Of a stretch of 7,059 nucleotides of DNA, positions 1-5,784 are shown piece by piece. Each line of letters starts with the position of its first letter. The first letter of the stretch is position 1. Location: assembly GCA_016765435.1 (NCBI GenBank), contig JAESPY010000081.1, positions 1-7,059 of the forward strand. The letters run 5' to 3'. Below the pieces are notes generated by a model that did no database searches, was not told the DNA's origin, and saw only the letters and a list, made by a program, of their open reading frames with translations. A program made the translations under genes and the position numbers. This DNA comes from Emcibacter sp. (GTDB taxonomy: Bacteria; Pseudomonadota; Alphaproteobacteria; Sphingomonadales; Emcibacteraceae).

Positions 1-316
1 CCATAGACTCTATTTTAGCCATTTCTTCGGGCGTGAGGAATTTTTCGGCCATTTTCCGTAGCCAGTCTTCGGGGATTTCCGCCATCAGGTCTTCGGCTTC
101 GGGGGCTTCCAGTCCTTTGAAACAATGGCCGAATATCTGATCAAACTTATCCAGATGGCTCTCATTCTTAACCAGTGTTGCCCGGCTAAGATAATAGAAA
201 TCCGTGATGGAATGGTTGGCCAAGCCCGCCTGCATGCCTTCCATAAGCATCAGATATTCCCGCAGAGATACGGGAACGCCATGGTCACGAAGGGTGAAGA
301 AGAAATCTGTAAACAT
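1..316 (-). CDS. CoxE-like VWA domain protein, N-terminal part (runs off the left edge)
   Basis: The first 105 codons of a minus-strand gene are present and the frame stays open to the window edge. The predicted start, with residues MFTDFFFTLRDHGVPVSLRE, matches the N-terminus of VWA proteins of the CoxE type, which usually have about 400 residues and carry a C-terminal metal-binding VWA domain. That domain would lie outside the window, so the metal site cannot be checked. The ATG is 5 bp after the stop of the MoxR ATPase, so the two are almost certainly cotranscribed and translated together. MoxR plus VWA pairs are known to act as ATP-driven chaperones that mature or insert cofactors into partner enzymes; the CoxD/CoxE pair of carbon monoxide dehydrogenase is one example. 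The partner enzyme is not visible here. The family call comes from N-terminal similarity and gene pairing. Confidence 0.85.
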   Translation of the reverse strand, partial: MFTDFFFTLRDHGVPVSLREYLMLMEGMQAGLANHSITDFYYLSRATLVKNESHLDKFDQIFGHCFKGLEAPEAEDLMAEIPEDWLRKMAEKFLTPEEMAKIESM

Positions 317-321
317 AGGAT

Positions 322-1167
322 TTACCGGTTTTCGCGTCGGTTCATAAAGGCCAGTCGTTCCAACATATGCACGTCCTGCTCATTTTTCAGCAAGGCACCG
401 TGCAAAGGCGGAATCATGGTTTTTGTGTCGCTACTGCGTAACGCCTCCAGCGGCATATCTTCGACCATCAAAAGTTTCAGCCAGTCCAGAAGTTCTGACG
501 TTGAAGGTTTTTTCTTCAGACCCGGCACATCGCGCACATCGTAAAAGAGATTAAGCGCTTCACGGACCAGAATATTCTGAATGTCGGGGAAATGGACATC
601 AATAATTTCGGTCATGGTTTCTTTGTCGGGGAACTTGATATAATGGAAGAAACAGCGACGCAGGAAGGCATCGGGCAGGTCTTTTTCATTATTGCTGGTA
701 ATGATCACCAGGGGGCGGTTCACGGCGCGGATGGTTTCTCCGGTTTCGTAAACATTGAATTCCATGCGGTCCAGTTCCTGCAACAGGTCATTGGGGAACT
801 CAATATCGGCCTTGTCAACTTCATCAATGAGCAAAATCGGGCTGACATCTGCGGTGAAGGCTTCCCATAATTTACCCTTGTTGATGTAATTCTTGATGTC
901 ATGAACTCTTTCATCGCCAAGCTGGCTGTCGCGAAGTCTGGATACAGCATCATATTCATACAGGCCTTGCTGGGCCTTGGTCGTGGACTTGATATGCCAT
1001 TCCAGAAGGTCTTTGCCCAGTGCCTTGGCCACTTCATGGGCCAGAACCGTCTTTCCGGTTCCCGGTTCTCCTTTAATCAGCAGGGGCCGTTGCAGAGTGA
1101 GGGCGGCATTAACCGCAATCATCAGGTCCGGGGTTGCCACATATGTATCTGTACCAGTAAATTTCAT
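322..1167 (-). CDS. MoxR-family AAA+ ATPase
   Basis: This is a 281-residue cytoplasmic AAA+ ATPase, the usual size for MoxR proteins of the CoxD-like group. Visible motifs are Walker A GEPGTGKT (about residues 33-40), Walker B ILLIDEVDKAD (111-121, with the catalytic DE pair), a sensor-1 segment IITSNNEKDLPDAF (155-168) and the arginine pair in LRRC (169-172) expected to act in trans on the next subunit of the ring. The family couples ATP hydrolysis to remodelling or metal insertion in a client, working with a VWA partner; that partner gene starts 5 bp downstream. I chose the ATG giving MKFTGTD; a TTG two codons upstream is open but less likely. The Shine-Dalgarno signal is weak. A possible promoter lies 33-61 bp upstream. 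No substrate enzyme gene is present in the window. Confidence 0.93.
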   Translation of the reverse strand: MKFTGTDTYVATPDLMIAVNAALTLQRPLLIKGEPGTGKTVLAHEVAKALGKDLLEWHIKSTTKAQQGLYEYDAVSRLRDSQLGDERVHDIKNYINKGKLWEAFTADVSPILLIDEVDKADIEFPNDLLQELDRMEFNVYETGETIRAVNRPLVIITSNNEKDLPDAFLRRCFFHYIKFPDKETMTEIIDVHFPDIQNILVREALNLFYDVRDVPGLKKKPSTSELLDWLKLLMVEDMPLEALRSSDTKTMIPPLHGALLKNEQDVHMLERLAFMNRRENR

Positions 1168-1199
1168 AACCAAACATCCGTTTTATTTTAATGCGTATC

Positions 1200-1228
1200 A
1201 AAGTATCTTGCTGCCTGTAAAAGGTCAA
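1200..1228 (-). promoter_or_regulatory. Possible sigma-70-type promoter for the moxR/VWA operon
   Basis: Read on the minus strand, TTGACC (1228-1223) is followed after 17 bp by TACTTT (1205-1200). The -35 match is good and the -10 match poor; GATACT, 2 bp closer, is an alternative -10. The location, in the 107-bp gap between the TPR-glycosyltransferase stop and the moxR start, suits a promoter. I see no clear intrinsic terminator in that gap, so read-through from the upstream gene is also possible. Confidence 0.3.
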
Positions 1229-1274
1229 AGATTAATTTGACGAAAAAGAGGGCATGTTTTTGGGGGGTATCAGA

Positions 1275-2969
1275 TCAGGTGATTTTTTCTTTAAGTTTTT
1301 CCGTAATCCAGGGGGTGAATTCTTCCTTGGCAAACAAAGGCATAAATTCTGCCCATTCCAATGTGGACGGTTTCATGGTGAATTGACTTTTTTTGAAGAT
1401 AGGCGTTCCGTTGTCCTGTCCAAAACTCCACCACGGTTTCATGTTGTAATGCAGCCACCAACATCGCGTGCCTACGGCGGCGGCTTGGGCAACTGGTGTC
1501 GTGCCGGGTCCCATAACGAGGTCAAGATTTACCATCAGGGCAGCGGTGTCCTCGAAATCATCTTTCAGATTCAGGTCTTCAAAATGATGTAGAGTAATGC
1601 CGTGGACATCCTGCAATTCTTTGATTTCATTGGAACAGTCGCCATATTGAATATTGATGAAATTAACATTATCTGTTTTAAGGATGTCTGCCCATTCTTG
1701 CAATTCCGCATAAAACATGCTCCGTTTAGCCTGCTGCAGGCCACTGCGCCAACAGATGCCAATATTTATCTTATGGGGCAGGTGAGACAGTTTTTCTTTC
1801 CAGTGATTTACTTTGTCCTGTGCGGGGATCAAGTAACCGTCACTCATGTCTGGTATACTGTCAAGCGACCGCCACTCATACCGCATAAGGTCTGTATAGA
1901 GGCACATATAGTCAATTTCTTCCGGCTTAATACCTTCATAAAGTCTGACGTTATAACCAGCCTCATGTTGCCCAGAGGTATAGGGAAGTATGGTGGCTTG
2001 CTTGAAGCTGTTCTTGAACAAAGGCACCAGTCGCGCGTCACAACCAATAATCACATGTCCGGCCCGTTTAATAAGATCGGGGTAAAGACAGGAAAATAAT
2101 ATTTCATCGCCGATGCCTTGTTCTGCGCCGATCAGAATTGTTTTATCTTTCAGGTTTTGCCCTTCCCATTTATCTATTTGATAGGGCATGAAGACAGCAC
2201 CAGGGTCAGAGGGATGATTGTGCCAGGCGAGGGCCTCAAAGGCAGCATCGAATTTACCAGCCCTTAGTCCGCTATGGGCCTGAGCAAGATAACTGGTGGC
2301 AGCATTAGGGGCTAGCTCAACGGTTTTATTCGCAAATTCAAAGGCTTTTTCATATTGTCCCATATGCGCATATACCAGACAAAGGTTGCTGGCGAACATA
2401 GGGATTGTTTGGTCAAGGCGGTAAGCTTCTTCATAAAAAATCTGGGCGGCGGGATACCCATCCCGGAAAGAAACCCCCGCGCCGATGGAATTCCACAGGA
2501 TGGCATGTTCTGGATAAATGGGGATAACATCCTGTAAAATCTGGATAGATTCGTCAAGCTGGCCATTTTCGCGCAGGGCCGTGGCCAAATTGTTGTAGCC
2601 AATCGGTTCGCTGGGATTAAGCTGGATATAAAGGGTGAAGAATTTTACCGCCAGTTCCGGCATATCAAAGGAAATACAGGCAGTGCCCAAGGATTCACAG
2701 ATGGCCGGATTTTCCGCATTCTGGTCAAGGGCATGTTCCATCAGGCTTATGGCTTTATTTTTCATGCCCATTCCGAACAGGCATCTTGCCATCAGGATGA
2801 GGGTGTTGGGATGATAGCCTTCAAACTCGAGAGCCTTTGTGAAATGTCGTAATCCCTCCGTCAGTTCTCCCTTGTCATAATGTTTGGTGCCTGTTCGGAT
2901 CAGCTTGTCATATTGTTTTACATTTTTTGGTGTGGGGAGGACGTGATTCTTTTTTTGCCATATAATCAT
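1275..2969 (-). CDS. TPR-glycosyltransferase, FlmG-like candidate flagellin glycosyltransferase
   Basis: The protein has 564 residues and two parts. Residues about 17-256 form seven consecutive 34-residue TPR-type units (for example 121-154, starting EPIGYNNLATALRENGQLDE). Residues about 275-550 resemble a GT-B glycosyltransferase domain of the heptosyltransferase/TPR-GT type: AEQGIGDEILF (282-292), INIGICWRSG, and DTAALMVNLDLVMGPGTTP followed by VAQAAAVG near 475-500. The last motif normally has the form DTSVAHLAGALG, so the usual Asp and His are replaced here. There is no signal peptide or membrane segment, so it should be cytoplasmic. Caulobacter FlmG has the same order, with TPRs that bind flagellin and a transferase domain that adds pseudaminic acid. 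The neighbouring flagellin and sugar genes support the same role, but that is inference. The start is uncertain: the ATG at 2969 has AAAGG only 2 bp before it, and an in-frame GTG at 3002 adds 11 residues without a ribosome site. Confidence 0.85.
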   Translation of the reverse strand: MIIWQKKNHVLPTPKNVKQYDKLIRTGTKHYDKGELTEGLRHFTKALEFEGYHPNTLILMARCLFGMGMKNKAISLMEHALDQNAENPAICESLGTACISFDMPELAVKFFTLYIQLNPSEPIGYNNLATALRENGQLDESIQILQDVIPIYPEHAILWNSIGAGVSFRDGYPAAQIFYEEAYRLDQTIPMFASNLCLVYAHMGQYEKAFEFANKTVELAPNAATSYLAQAHSGLRAGKFDAAFEALAWHNHPSDPGAVFMPYQIDKWEGQNLKDKTILIGAEQGIGDEILFSCLYPDLIKRAGHVIIGCDARLVPLFKNSFKQATILPYTSGQHEAGYNVRLYEGIKPEEIDYMCLYTDLMRYEWRSLDSIPDMSDGYLIPAQDKVNHWKEKLSHLPHKINIGICWRSGLQQAKRSMFYAELQEWADILKTDNVNFINIQYGDCSNEIKELQDVHGITLHHFEDLNLKDDFEDTAALMVNLDLVMGPGTTPVAQAAAVGTRCWWLHYNMKPWWSFGQDNGTPIFKKSQFTMKPSTLEWAEFMPLFAKEEFTPWITEKLKEKIT

Positions 2970-3072
2970 TGCCTTTAAAAGGGTTTTAACCCTGAAATTC
3001 ACAGGTTTTTTTAATTTTTACGTGAAAATATTGTAACTGATTTCTTATTTATACTATAGTTAATTAACTTAG

Positions 3073-3088
3073 TTCATATTTTATTAAC
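3073..3088 (+). promoter_or_regulatory. CtrA-type box upstream of flbT (one mismatch)
   Basis: TTCA-N7-TTAAC, one base away from the CtrA consensus TTAA-N7-TTAAC. Its spacer TATTTTA differs by a single base from the spacer TATTTAA of the exact box upstream of flagellin. It lies 91 bp before flbT and 103 bp from the divergent TPR-glycosyltransferase ATG, so it could serve both. The surrounding gap (2970-3179) is AT-rich and contains the palindrome AGTTAATTAACT at 3058-3069. Confidence 0.55.
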
Positions 3089-3179
3089 ACAAAATTTGAG
3101 ATAATGGCTTTGCTTTATTGATGCTTTTTGGTCATCATCCGGGTAAAGGCCAGAATAATAGTCAGATAAAGGTGAGGAA

Positions 3180-3605
3180 ATGGCGTTAAAAATATCGTTG
3201 AAACCAGGGGAAAAGATTGTCGTTAACGGCGCTGTCATTGTAAATGGTGATCGCAGGTCGACAATGATTTTACAAAACAGAGCATCTCTCCTGCGGGAAA
3301 AAGATATTCTGTTGGCAGAAGACGTTGATACGCCCATGAAGCATATCTATTTCCCGATCATGCTGATGTATATGGATGAAAAGGGTTTTAACAAATACCA
3401 TGAGCAATATGTTTTGCGGATGACAGAACTGCTCAGCGTTATTGAAGACCCGGCGGCAAAAACAATGTGCGTTGCCATAAGCAAAGATGTTATGGACGGC
3501 GAATATTACAAAGCGCTGCTGAAGTGTAAAAAAATGTTTGAATATGAAAATGCGAGGCTGAATTATGTCCCTGAAGGCATACCAGACAACCCAGAAGGCA
3601 AATGA
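3180..3605 (+). CDS. flbT: Flagellin regulator FlbT
   Basis: FlbT is a small cytoplasmic RNA-linked regulator of alphaproteobacteria. In Caulobacter it acts on the 5' leader of flagellin mRNA, reducing its stability and translation until the hook is finished, while in other species it can act positively. The 141-residue product is of normal family length and shows the family signature along its whole length: LKPGEKIVVNGAVIVNGDRR (7-26), then LLREKDILLAEDVDTPMKHIYFP (roughly 37-59), and a C-terminal half rich in charged helices. The ATG is preceded by AAAGG (3168-3172) at a spacing of 7 bp. It is the first gene of the plus-strand unit and overlaps flaF by 41 bp. The flagellin gene two positions downstream is its likely target. 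I am confident of the family; whether it acts positively or negatively here cannot be read from the sequence. Confidence 0.95.
   Translation: MALKISLKPGEKIVVNGAVIVNGDRRSTMILQNRASLLREKDILLAEDVDTPMKHIYFPIMLMYMDEKGFNKYHEQYVLRMTELLSVIEDPAAKTMCVAISKDVMDGEYYKALLKCKKMFEYENARLNYVPEGIPDNPEGK
3554..3557 (+). promoter_or_regulatory. flaF ribosome binding site inside flbT
   Basis: GAGG lies 7 bp before the flaF ATG (3565), inside the flbT coding sequence. It fixes the flaF start and implies translational coupling of the two overlapping genes. Confidence 0.7.
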
Positions 3606-3975
3606 ATCTACCAGTCAGACGGAATATCGGCTGTTTGCCGAAGTGACGCGGGCTTTGATGGACGCGAAGGATTTGCCGAAACTTGATGTGAGATTGCATG
3701 ATGCGCTCCATTGGAACCGTCAGCTATGGTCCACGCTGGCCACGGATTGCGCGGTCGAAGGCAATATGCTGCCCAAGCAATTGCGGGCCTCGATTATTTC
3801 CATATCTATCTGGGTGGGTAAATATAGCTCACAGGTGGCCCGTGGCGATGAGGAAGTTCAGGCTTTGATTGATATTAACAAGAATATCATGGAAGGGCTT
3901 GCCGCACAGGCCCGTAATAATGTGGCCGAGGCAAAAGATGCCAATGTGACAACCGGCCAGAATTATTCGGTCTAA
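3565..3975 (+). CDS. flaF: Flagellar biosynthesis regulator FlaF
   Basis: FlaF is a small helical cytoplasmic protein needed for flagellin production or secretion in alphaproteobacteria, where it acts together with and often opposite to FlbT; in Caulobacter FlaF binds flagellin. The product has 136 residues, slightly longer than many family members, the extra being a polar tail after about residue 115 (ending TTGQNYSV). Family-typical parts are TEYRLFAEVTRALMDAK (19-35), the segment LHDALHWNRQLWSTLATDC (44-62), and ASIISISIWVGKYSSQVARG (75-94). The reading frame begins inside flbT in another frame and shares 41 bp with it. Many genomes have flaF before flbT; here the order is flbT then flaF. 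Transcription probably starts upstream of flbT. Confidence 0.95.
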   Translation: MSLKAYQTTQKANESTSQTEYRLFAEVTRALMDAKDLPKLDVRLHDALHWNRQLWSTLATDCAVEGNMLPKQLRASIISISIWVGKYSSQVARGDEEVQALIDINKNIMEGLAAQARNNVAEAKDANVTTGQNYSV

Positions 3976-4024
3976 ATAATTCGATTTAATCATTAATTTC
4001 TATGAAAAAACAGGTCATTTATAG

Positions 4025-4040
4025 TTAATATTTAATTAAC
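4025..4040 (+). promoter_or_regulatory. CtrA-type box upstream of flagellin (exact)
   Basis: TTAA-N7-TTAAC matches the CtrA consensus at every fixed position (TTAA 4025-4028, TTAAC 4036-4040). The box lies inside a larger 10-bp inverted repeat with a 5-bp centre. CtrA is the alphaproteobacterial response regulator that controls flagellar genes in the cell cycle. Binding is inferred from the sequence only. Confidence 0.65.
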
Positions 4041-4069
4041 TATATTGTGATAATGGACAGTAACTTTTT

Positions 4070-4087
4070 GATTCCGAAAGAGGAATC
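4070..4087 (+). promoter_or_regulatory. Paired GANTC sites in a short hairpin
   Basis: GATTCC (4070-4075) and GGAATC (4082-4087) form a perfect 6-bp inverted repeat with a 6-bp loop. Each arm contains a GANTC sequence (GATTC 4070-4074, GAATC 4083-4087), the target of the cell-cycle DNA methyltransferase CcrM. The pair lies between two CtrA-type boxes. It could also be a weak flaF terminator, since a T-rich but interrupted run follows. Confidence 0.4.
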
Positions 4088-4112
4088 TATTTATTTCCCT
4101 AAAAAAATTGTT

Positions 4113-4128
4113 GTTAACTATTCTTTAA
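4113..4128 (-). promoter_or_regulatory. CtrA-type box upstream of flagellin, reverse orientation (exact)
   Basis: On the minus strand the sequence reads TTAA-AGAATAG-TTAAC, an exact match to TTAA-N7-TTAAC. On the plus strand both TTAA half-sites are kept. It lies 137 bp before the flagellin start and is contained in the 13-bp imperfect inverted repeat at 4110-4139. Confidence 0.6.
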
Positions 4129-4219
4129 TAGATTACAACTTATTCTTATCGGGTCAGTGAGAACGCCAGAATGGCATAGTTTCACAAGCTGGCACGAGCG
4201 GGTTTCGGCCCTTTATATG

Positions 4220-4232
4220 GAGCAAAATGCTC
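4220..4232 (+). promoter_or_regulatory. Hairpin in the flagellin mRNA leader
   Basis: GAGCA (4220-4224) and TGCTC (4228-4232) pair perfectly around a 3-base AAA loop, 33 bp before the flagellin ATG. In Caulobacter FlbT acts through structure in the 5' leader of flagellin mRNA, and flbT is next door, so this is a reasonable candidate control element. The stem is short, and whether it lies in the transcript is not known. Confidence 0.4.
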
Positions 4233-4265
4233 TTAGTTTAGTATTCTCAGAATGGAGATTATAAT

Positions 4266-5111
4266 ATGGCTTTTTCAGTCAACACAAATGCAGGCGCCCT
4301 TTTCGCGCTACAATCCCTGACAAAAACAAATAGAGCACTTGATACTGTTCAGTCCAGAATTAATACGGGTCTGAAAGTGGCATCTGCTAAAGATAATGCG
4401 GCGGTTTTTGCCATTGCCCAGGGGCAACGGGCTGACCTAGCCGGTCTTGAATCTGTAAAAGGGTCACTTGATCGGGCATCAAGCTCTCTTAACGTGGCTC
4501 TCGCCGCGGCAGAAGCGGTTTCTGATCTTTTAATTGAATTGAAATCTAAAGCCGCAGCGGCGATTGATCCCGGGACGGATGCTGGCTCACGGACAGCGCT
4601 TAATGACGAATATAAAAGTCTGATTGCTCAGATTAATACCGTTGTTAATAATGCCGAATTTAACGGTGTTAATGCTGTGAAAACTGGCGGCGCTGCTATT
4701 CAGGCTCTGGTTACGGTTCCAAATGGTGCGGATTCAGCCGCAGCCTCAGCGATTTCGATCGCGGCAACGGATATTTCGGCCACAAGTATTGGTCTGGGTA
4801 TTTCGTCTACTAGTGTTATCACGACCGTGGCAGCAGCGTCTACGGCTCTTGCTCTGATCAGTGCGGCTGAAGCAACGGTTACGACATTCTTGTCCAAACT
4901 GGGTGCAGGCGCAAAACGTGTCGAGATCCAGCGGTCATTCACCGACAAGCTTTCTGATGCCATCGAAATTGGTATTGGTAATCTGGTTGATGCCGATTTG
5001 GCCCGTGAAAGTGCGAACTTGCAATCATTGCAGGTGCGACAGCAGCTTGGTCTGCAAGCTCTGTCAATTGCGAACCAGGCACCTGGTTCTGTATTGTCAC
5101 TGTTCAACTAA
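4266..5111 (+). CDS. Flagellin (filament subunit)
   Basis: This 281-residue flagellin is the filament subunit, exported through the flagellar type III apparatus without a cleaved signal. Residues 1-137 form the conserved N-terminal D0/D1 part, with TNRALDTVQSRINTGLKVAS (20-39) and AKDNAAVFAIAQGQRADLAG (40-59); the C-terminal part from about 205 includes KRVEIQRSFTDKLSDAIEIG and ends in SVLSLFN. The middle (about 140-200) is short and made largely of Ala, Ser, Thr, Ile and Val, with no bulky outer domain. The protein has no Cys, Trp or His, as is common for flagellins. The start is fixed by GGAG (4254-4257), 8 bp before the ATG. Neighbouring flbT and flaF probably control its expression and export, and the TPR-glycosyltransferase probably modifies it. 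Alphaproteobacteria often carry several flagellins; only one is visible here, so I give no numbered gene symbol. Confidence 0.97.
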   Translation: MAFSVNTNAGALFALQSLTKTNRALDTVQSRINTGLKVASAKDNAAVFAIAQGQRADLAGLESVKGSLDRASSSLNVALAAAEAVSDLLIELKSKAAAAIDPGTDAGSRTALNDEYKSLIAQINTVVNNAEFNGVNAVKTGGAAIQALVTVPNGADSAAASAISIAATDISATSIGLGISSTSVITTVAAASTALALISAAEATVTTFLSKLGAGAKRVEIQRSFTDKLSDAIEIGIGNLVDADLARESANLQSLQVRQQLGLQALSIANQAPGSVLSLFN

Positions 5112-5122
5112 TATTAATATGG

Positions 5123-5159
5123 TTTTTTGGTGGGGCTTACATTATGCCTCACCAAAAAA
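5123..5159 (+). terminator. Long stem-loop after flagellin (terminator or mRNA 3' structure)
   Basis: A 14-bp stem with one G-T wobble (5123-5136 with 5146-5159) and a 9-base loop begins 12 bp after the flagellin stop. The outer six pairs are T on the left and A on the right, the opposite of an ordinary intrinsic terminator, so no U-run directly follows the stem. A run of seven T occurs 21 bp later (5181-5187). It may end or stabilise the flagellin mRNA. The remainder of the 151-bp gap to the next gene is AT-rich with no other signal I can name. Confidence 0.55.
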
Positions 5160-5262
5160 TATCTTGAATAAAGTCGACTATTTTTTTGTAAATATATTTT
5201 TAAATTTTTTTCGTGTGTTTTGTTGAGTAATCTGGAGAAATTGAGTATATGTAGAGGTTGAT

Positions 5263-5715
5263 ATGGTAGACGGAATTAATATATTAAATTCGCGCTTGCC
5301 TGGTACCGGCGAAATTAAAGAAGTTGTGTCCAAGTCTAGTGCTGTAGAGAGCAGAAGACAAAAGACTCAGGCATTGGAAGACGCCCCCCGGTTAAGCGAC
5401 GAAGTAACAAAGAGCGTTTCATCAGAGATTGCAGAATCTGCTGACAAGCGTCTTGAGTCGTTGTCGCTGGGAAAAACCGGCGATTATCTTCAGGCAGCTG
5501 AGAAAATTATTAGTGCCTCGTTACCGAACCAGCCGCCGGGGACCAGATTGCGGATTAACCTTGATGATGGATCGGGACGTTTCGTATATCAGGGCGTCGA
5601 CGTTGACACTGGTGATGTCGTTACCCAGTTTCCCTCAGAAGAAATATTGAAATTTGTTGCTTTCAATCGGGAACGCGAGGGTCTTGAAGGAATAGTGGTG
5701 GACGAAGAAGCGTAA
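5263..5715 (+). CDS. FlaG-family flagellar protein
   Basis: The 150-residue product has a polar, probably disordered N-terminal half (residues 1-90, rich in Ser, Glu and Lys) and a compact C-terminal domain with the FlaG signature: TRLRINLDDGSGRFVYQGVD (94-113), then VDTGDVVTQFPSEEILKFVA (114-133). The GEV(I/V)RQIP-EE-L pattern of the family is recognisable as GDVVTQFPSEEIL. FlaG proteins are small flagellar proteins of incompletely known function that influence filament length in several bacteria. The start is supported by GAGG (5254-5257) 5 bp before the ATG. The gene follows flagellin by 151 bp and ends 26 bp before a strong intrinsic terminator, so it closes this flagellar block. FlaG is often found beside flagellin and fliD, but fliD is not in the window. 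The family call rests on the last 60 residues. Confidence 0.85.
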   Translation: MVDGINILNSRLPGTGEIKEVVSKSSAVESRRQKTQALEDAPRLSDEVTKSVSSEIAESADKRLESLSLGKTGDYLQAAEKIISASLPNQPPGTRLRINLDDGSGRFVYQGVDVDTGDVVTQFPSEEILKFVAFNREREGLEGIVVDEEA

Positions 5716-5741
5716 CTGCAATCGGTATGTTATTCTTTTTT

Positions 5742-5771
5742 GTCTGTATCACCTGATGCAGACTTTTTTTT
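5742..5771 (+). terminator. Intrinsic terminator after flaG-like gene
   Basis: GTCTGTATCA (5742-5751) pairs with TGATGCAGAC (5754-5763), ten pairs with one G-T wobble and a very tight CC turn, followed at once by eight T (5764-5771). This is a textbook Rho-independent terminator on the plus strand. It ends only 13 bp before the ATG of the next gene. Confidence 0.88.
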
Positions 5772-5784
5772 GGGTCAAAATAGA

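Larger units (their letters stand above)
3976..4265 (+). promoter_or_regulatory. Flagellin upstream regulatory region and mRNA leader
   Basis: This 290-bp AT-rich gap contains no credible gene. From left to right it holds an exact CtrA-type box (4025-4040) inside a 10-bp inverted repeat (TATAGTTAAT 4020-4029 / ATTAACTATA 4035-4044); the octamer GATAATGG (4049-4056), also found upstream of flbT at 3100-3107; a hairpin with GANTC sites in both arms (4070-4087); a 13-bp imperfect inverted repeat (4110-4122 / 4127-4139) covering a second exact CtrA-type box on the minus strand; a small inverted repeat GCCA-GAA-TGGC (4165-4175); TGGCACG (4190-4196); a leader hairpin (4220-4232); and the flagellin ribosome site GGAG (4254-4257). 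I could not identify a convincing -35/-10 pair or a complete sigma-54 promoter, so the transcription start is unknown. Confidence 0.75.

Noticed and set aside
125..544. Plus-strand open frame of 139 codons over the moxR/VWA junction
   Set aside because: It runs antisense to the two recognised genes on the minus strand, and its translation shows no recognisable domain.
2970..3002. GTG start for the TPR-glycosyltransferase
   Set aside because: It adds 11 residues with no ribosome site upstream. The ATG at 2969 is not strong either, so this is a preference and not a firm exclusion.
4070..4100. Intrinsic terminator of flaF
   Set aside because: The GATTCC/GGAATC stem has only six pairs and the following T-rich stretch is broken by A and C, so the terminator reading is weaker than the paired GANTC reading.
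4190..4206. Sigma-54 promoter for flagellin starting at TGGCACG
   Set aside because: TGGCACG fits the -24 element exactly, but the position where GC should follow after 10 bp is TT, and the nearest TTTCG is shifted by about 3 bp. Sigma-54 promoters tolerate little spacing change, so I do not call it.
4167..4255. Direct repeat CAGAATGG at 4167-4174 and 4248-4255
   Set aside because: An 8-base repeat in a 290-bp gap has modest significance, the flanks do not match, and the second copy overlaps the ribosome site.
4700..5107. Minus-strand open frame of 135 codons across flagellin
   Set aside because: It is antisense to a clearly real flagellin, resembles no family I know, and is explained by the base composition of the Ala/Ser-rich coding strand.
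5740..5784. TTG start adding 15 residues to the SpsF-like protein
   Set aside because: The extension would translate through the intrinsic terminator at 5742-5771, has no ribosome site and encodes residues not seen before the family motif.
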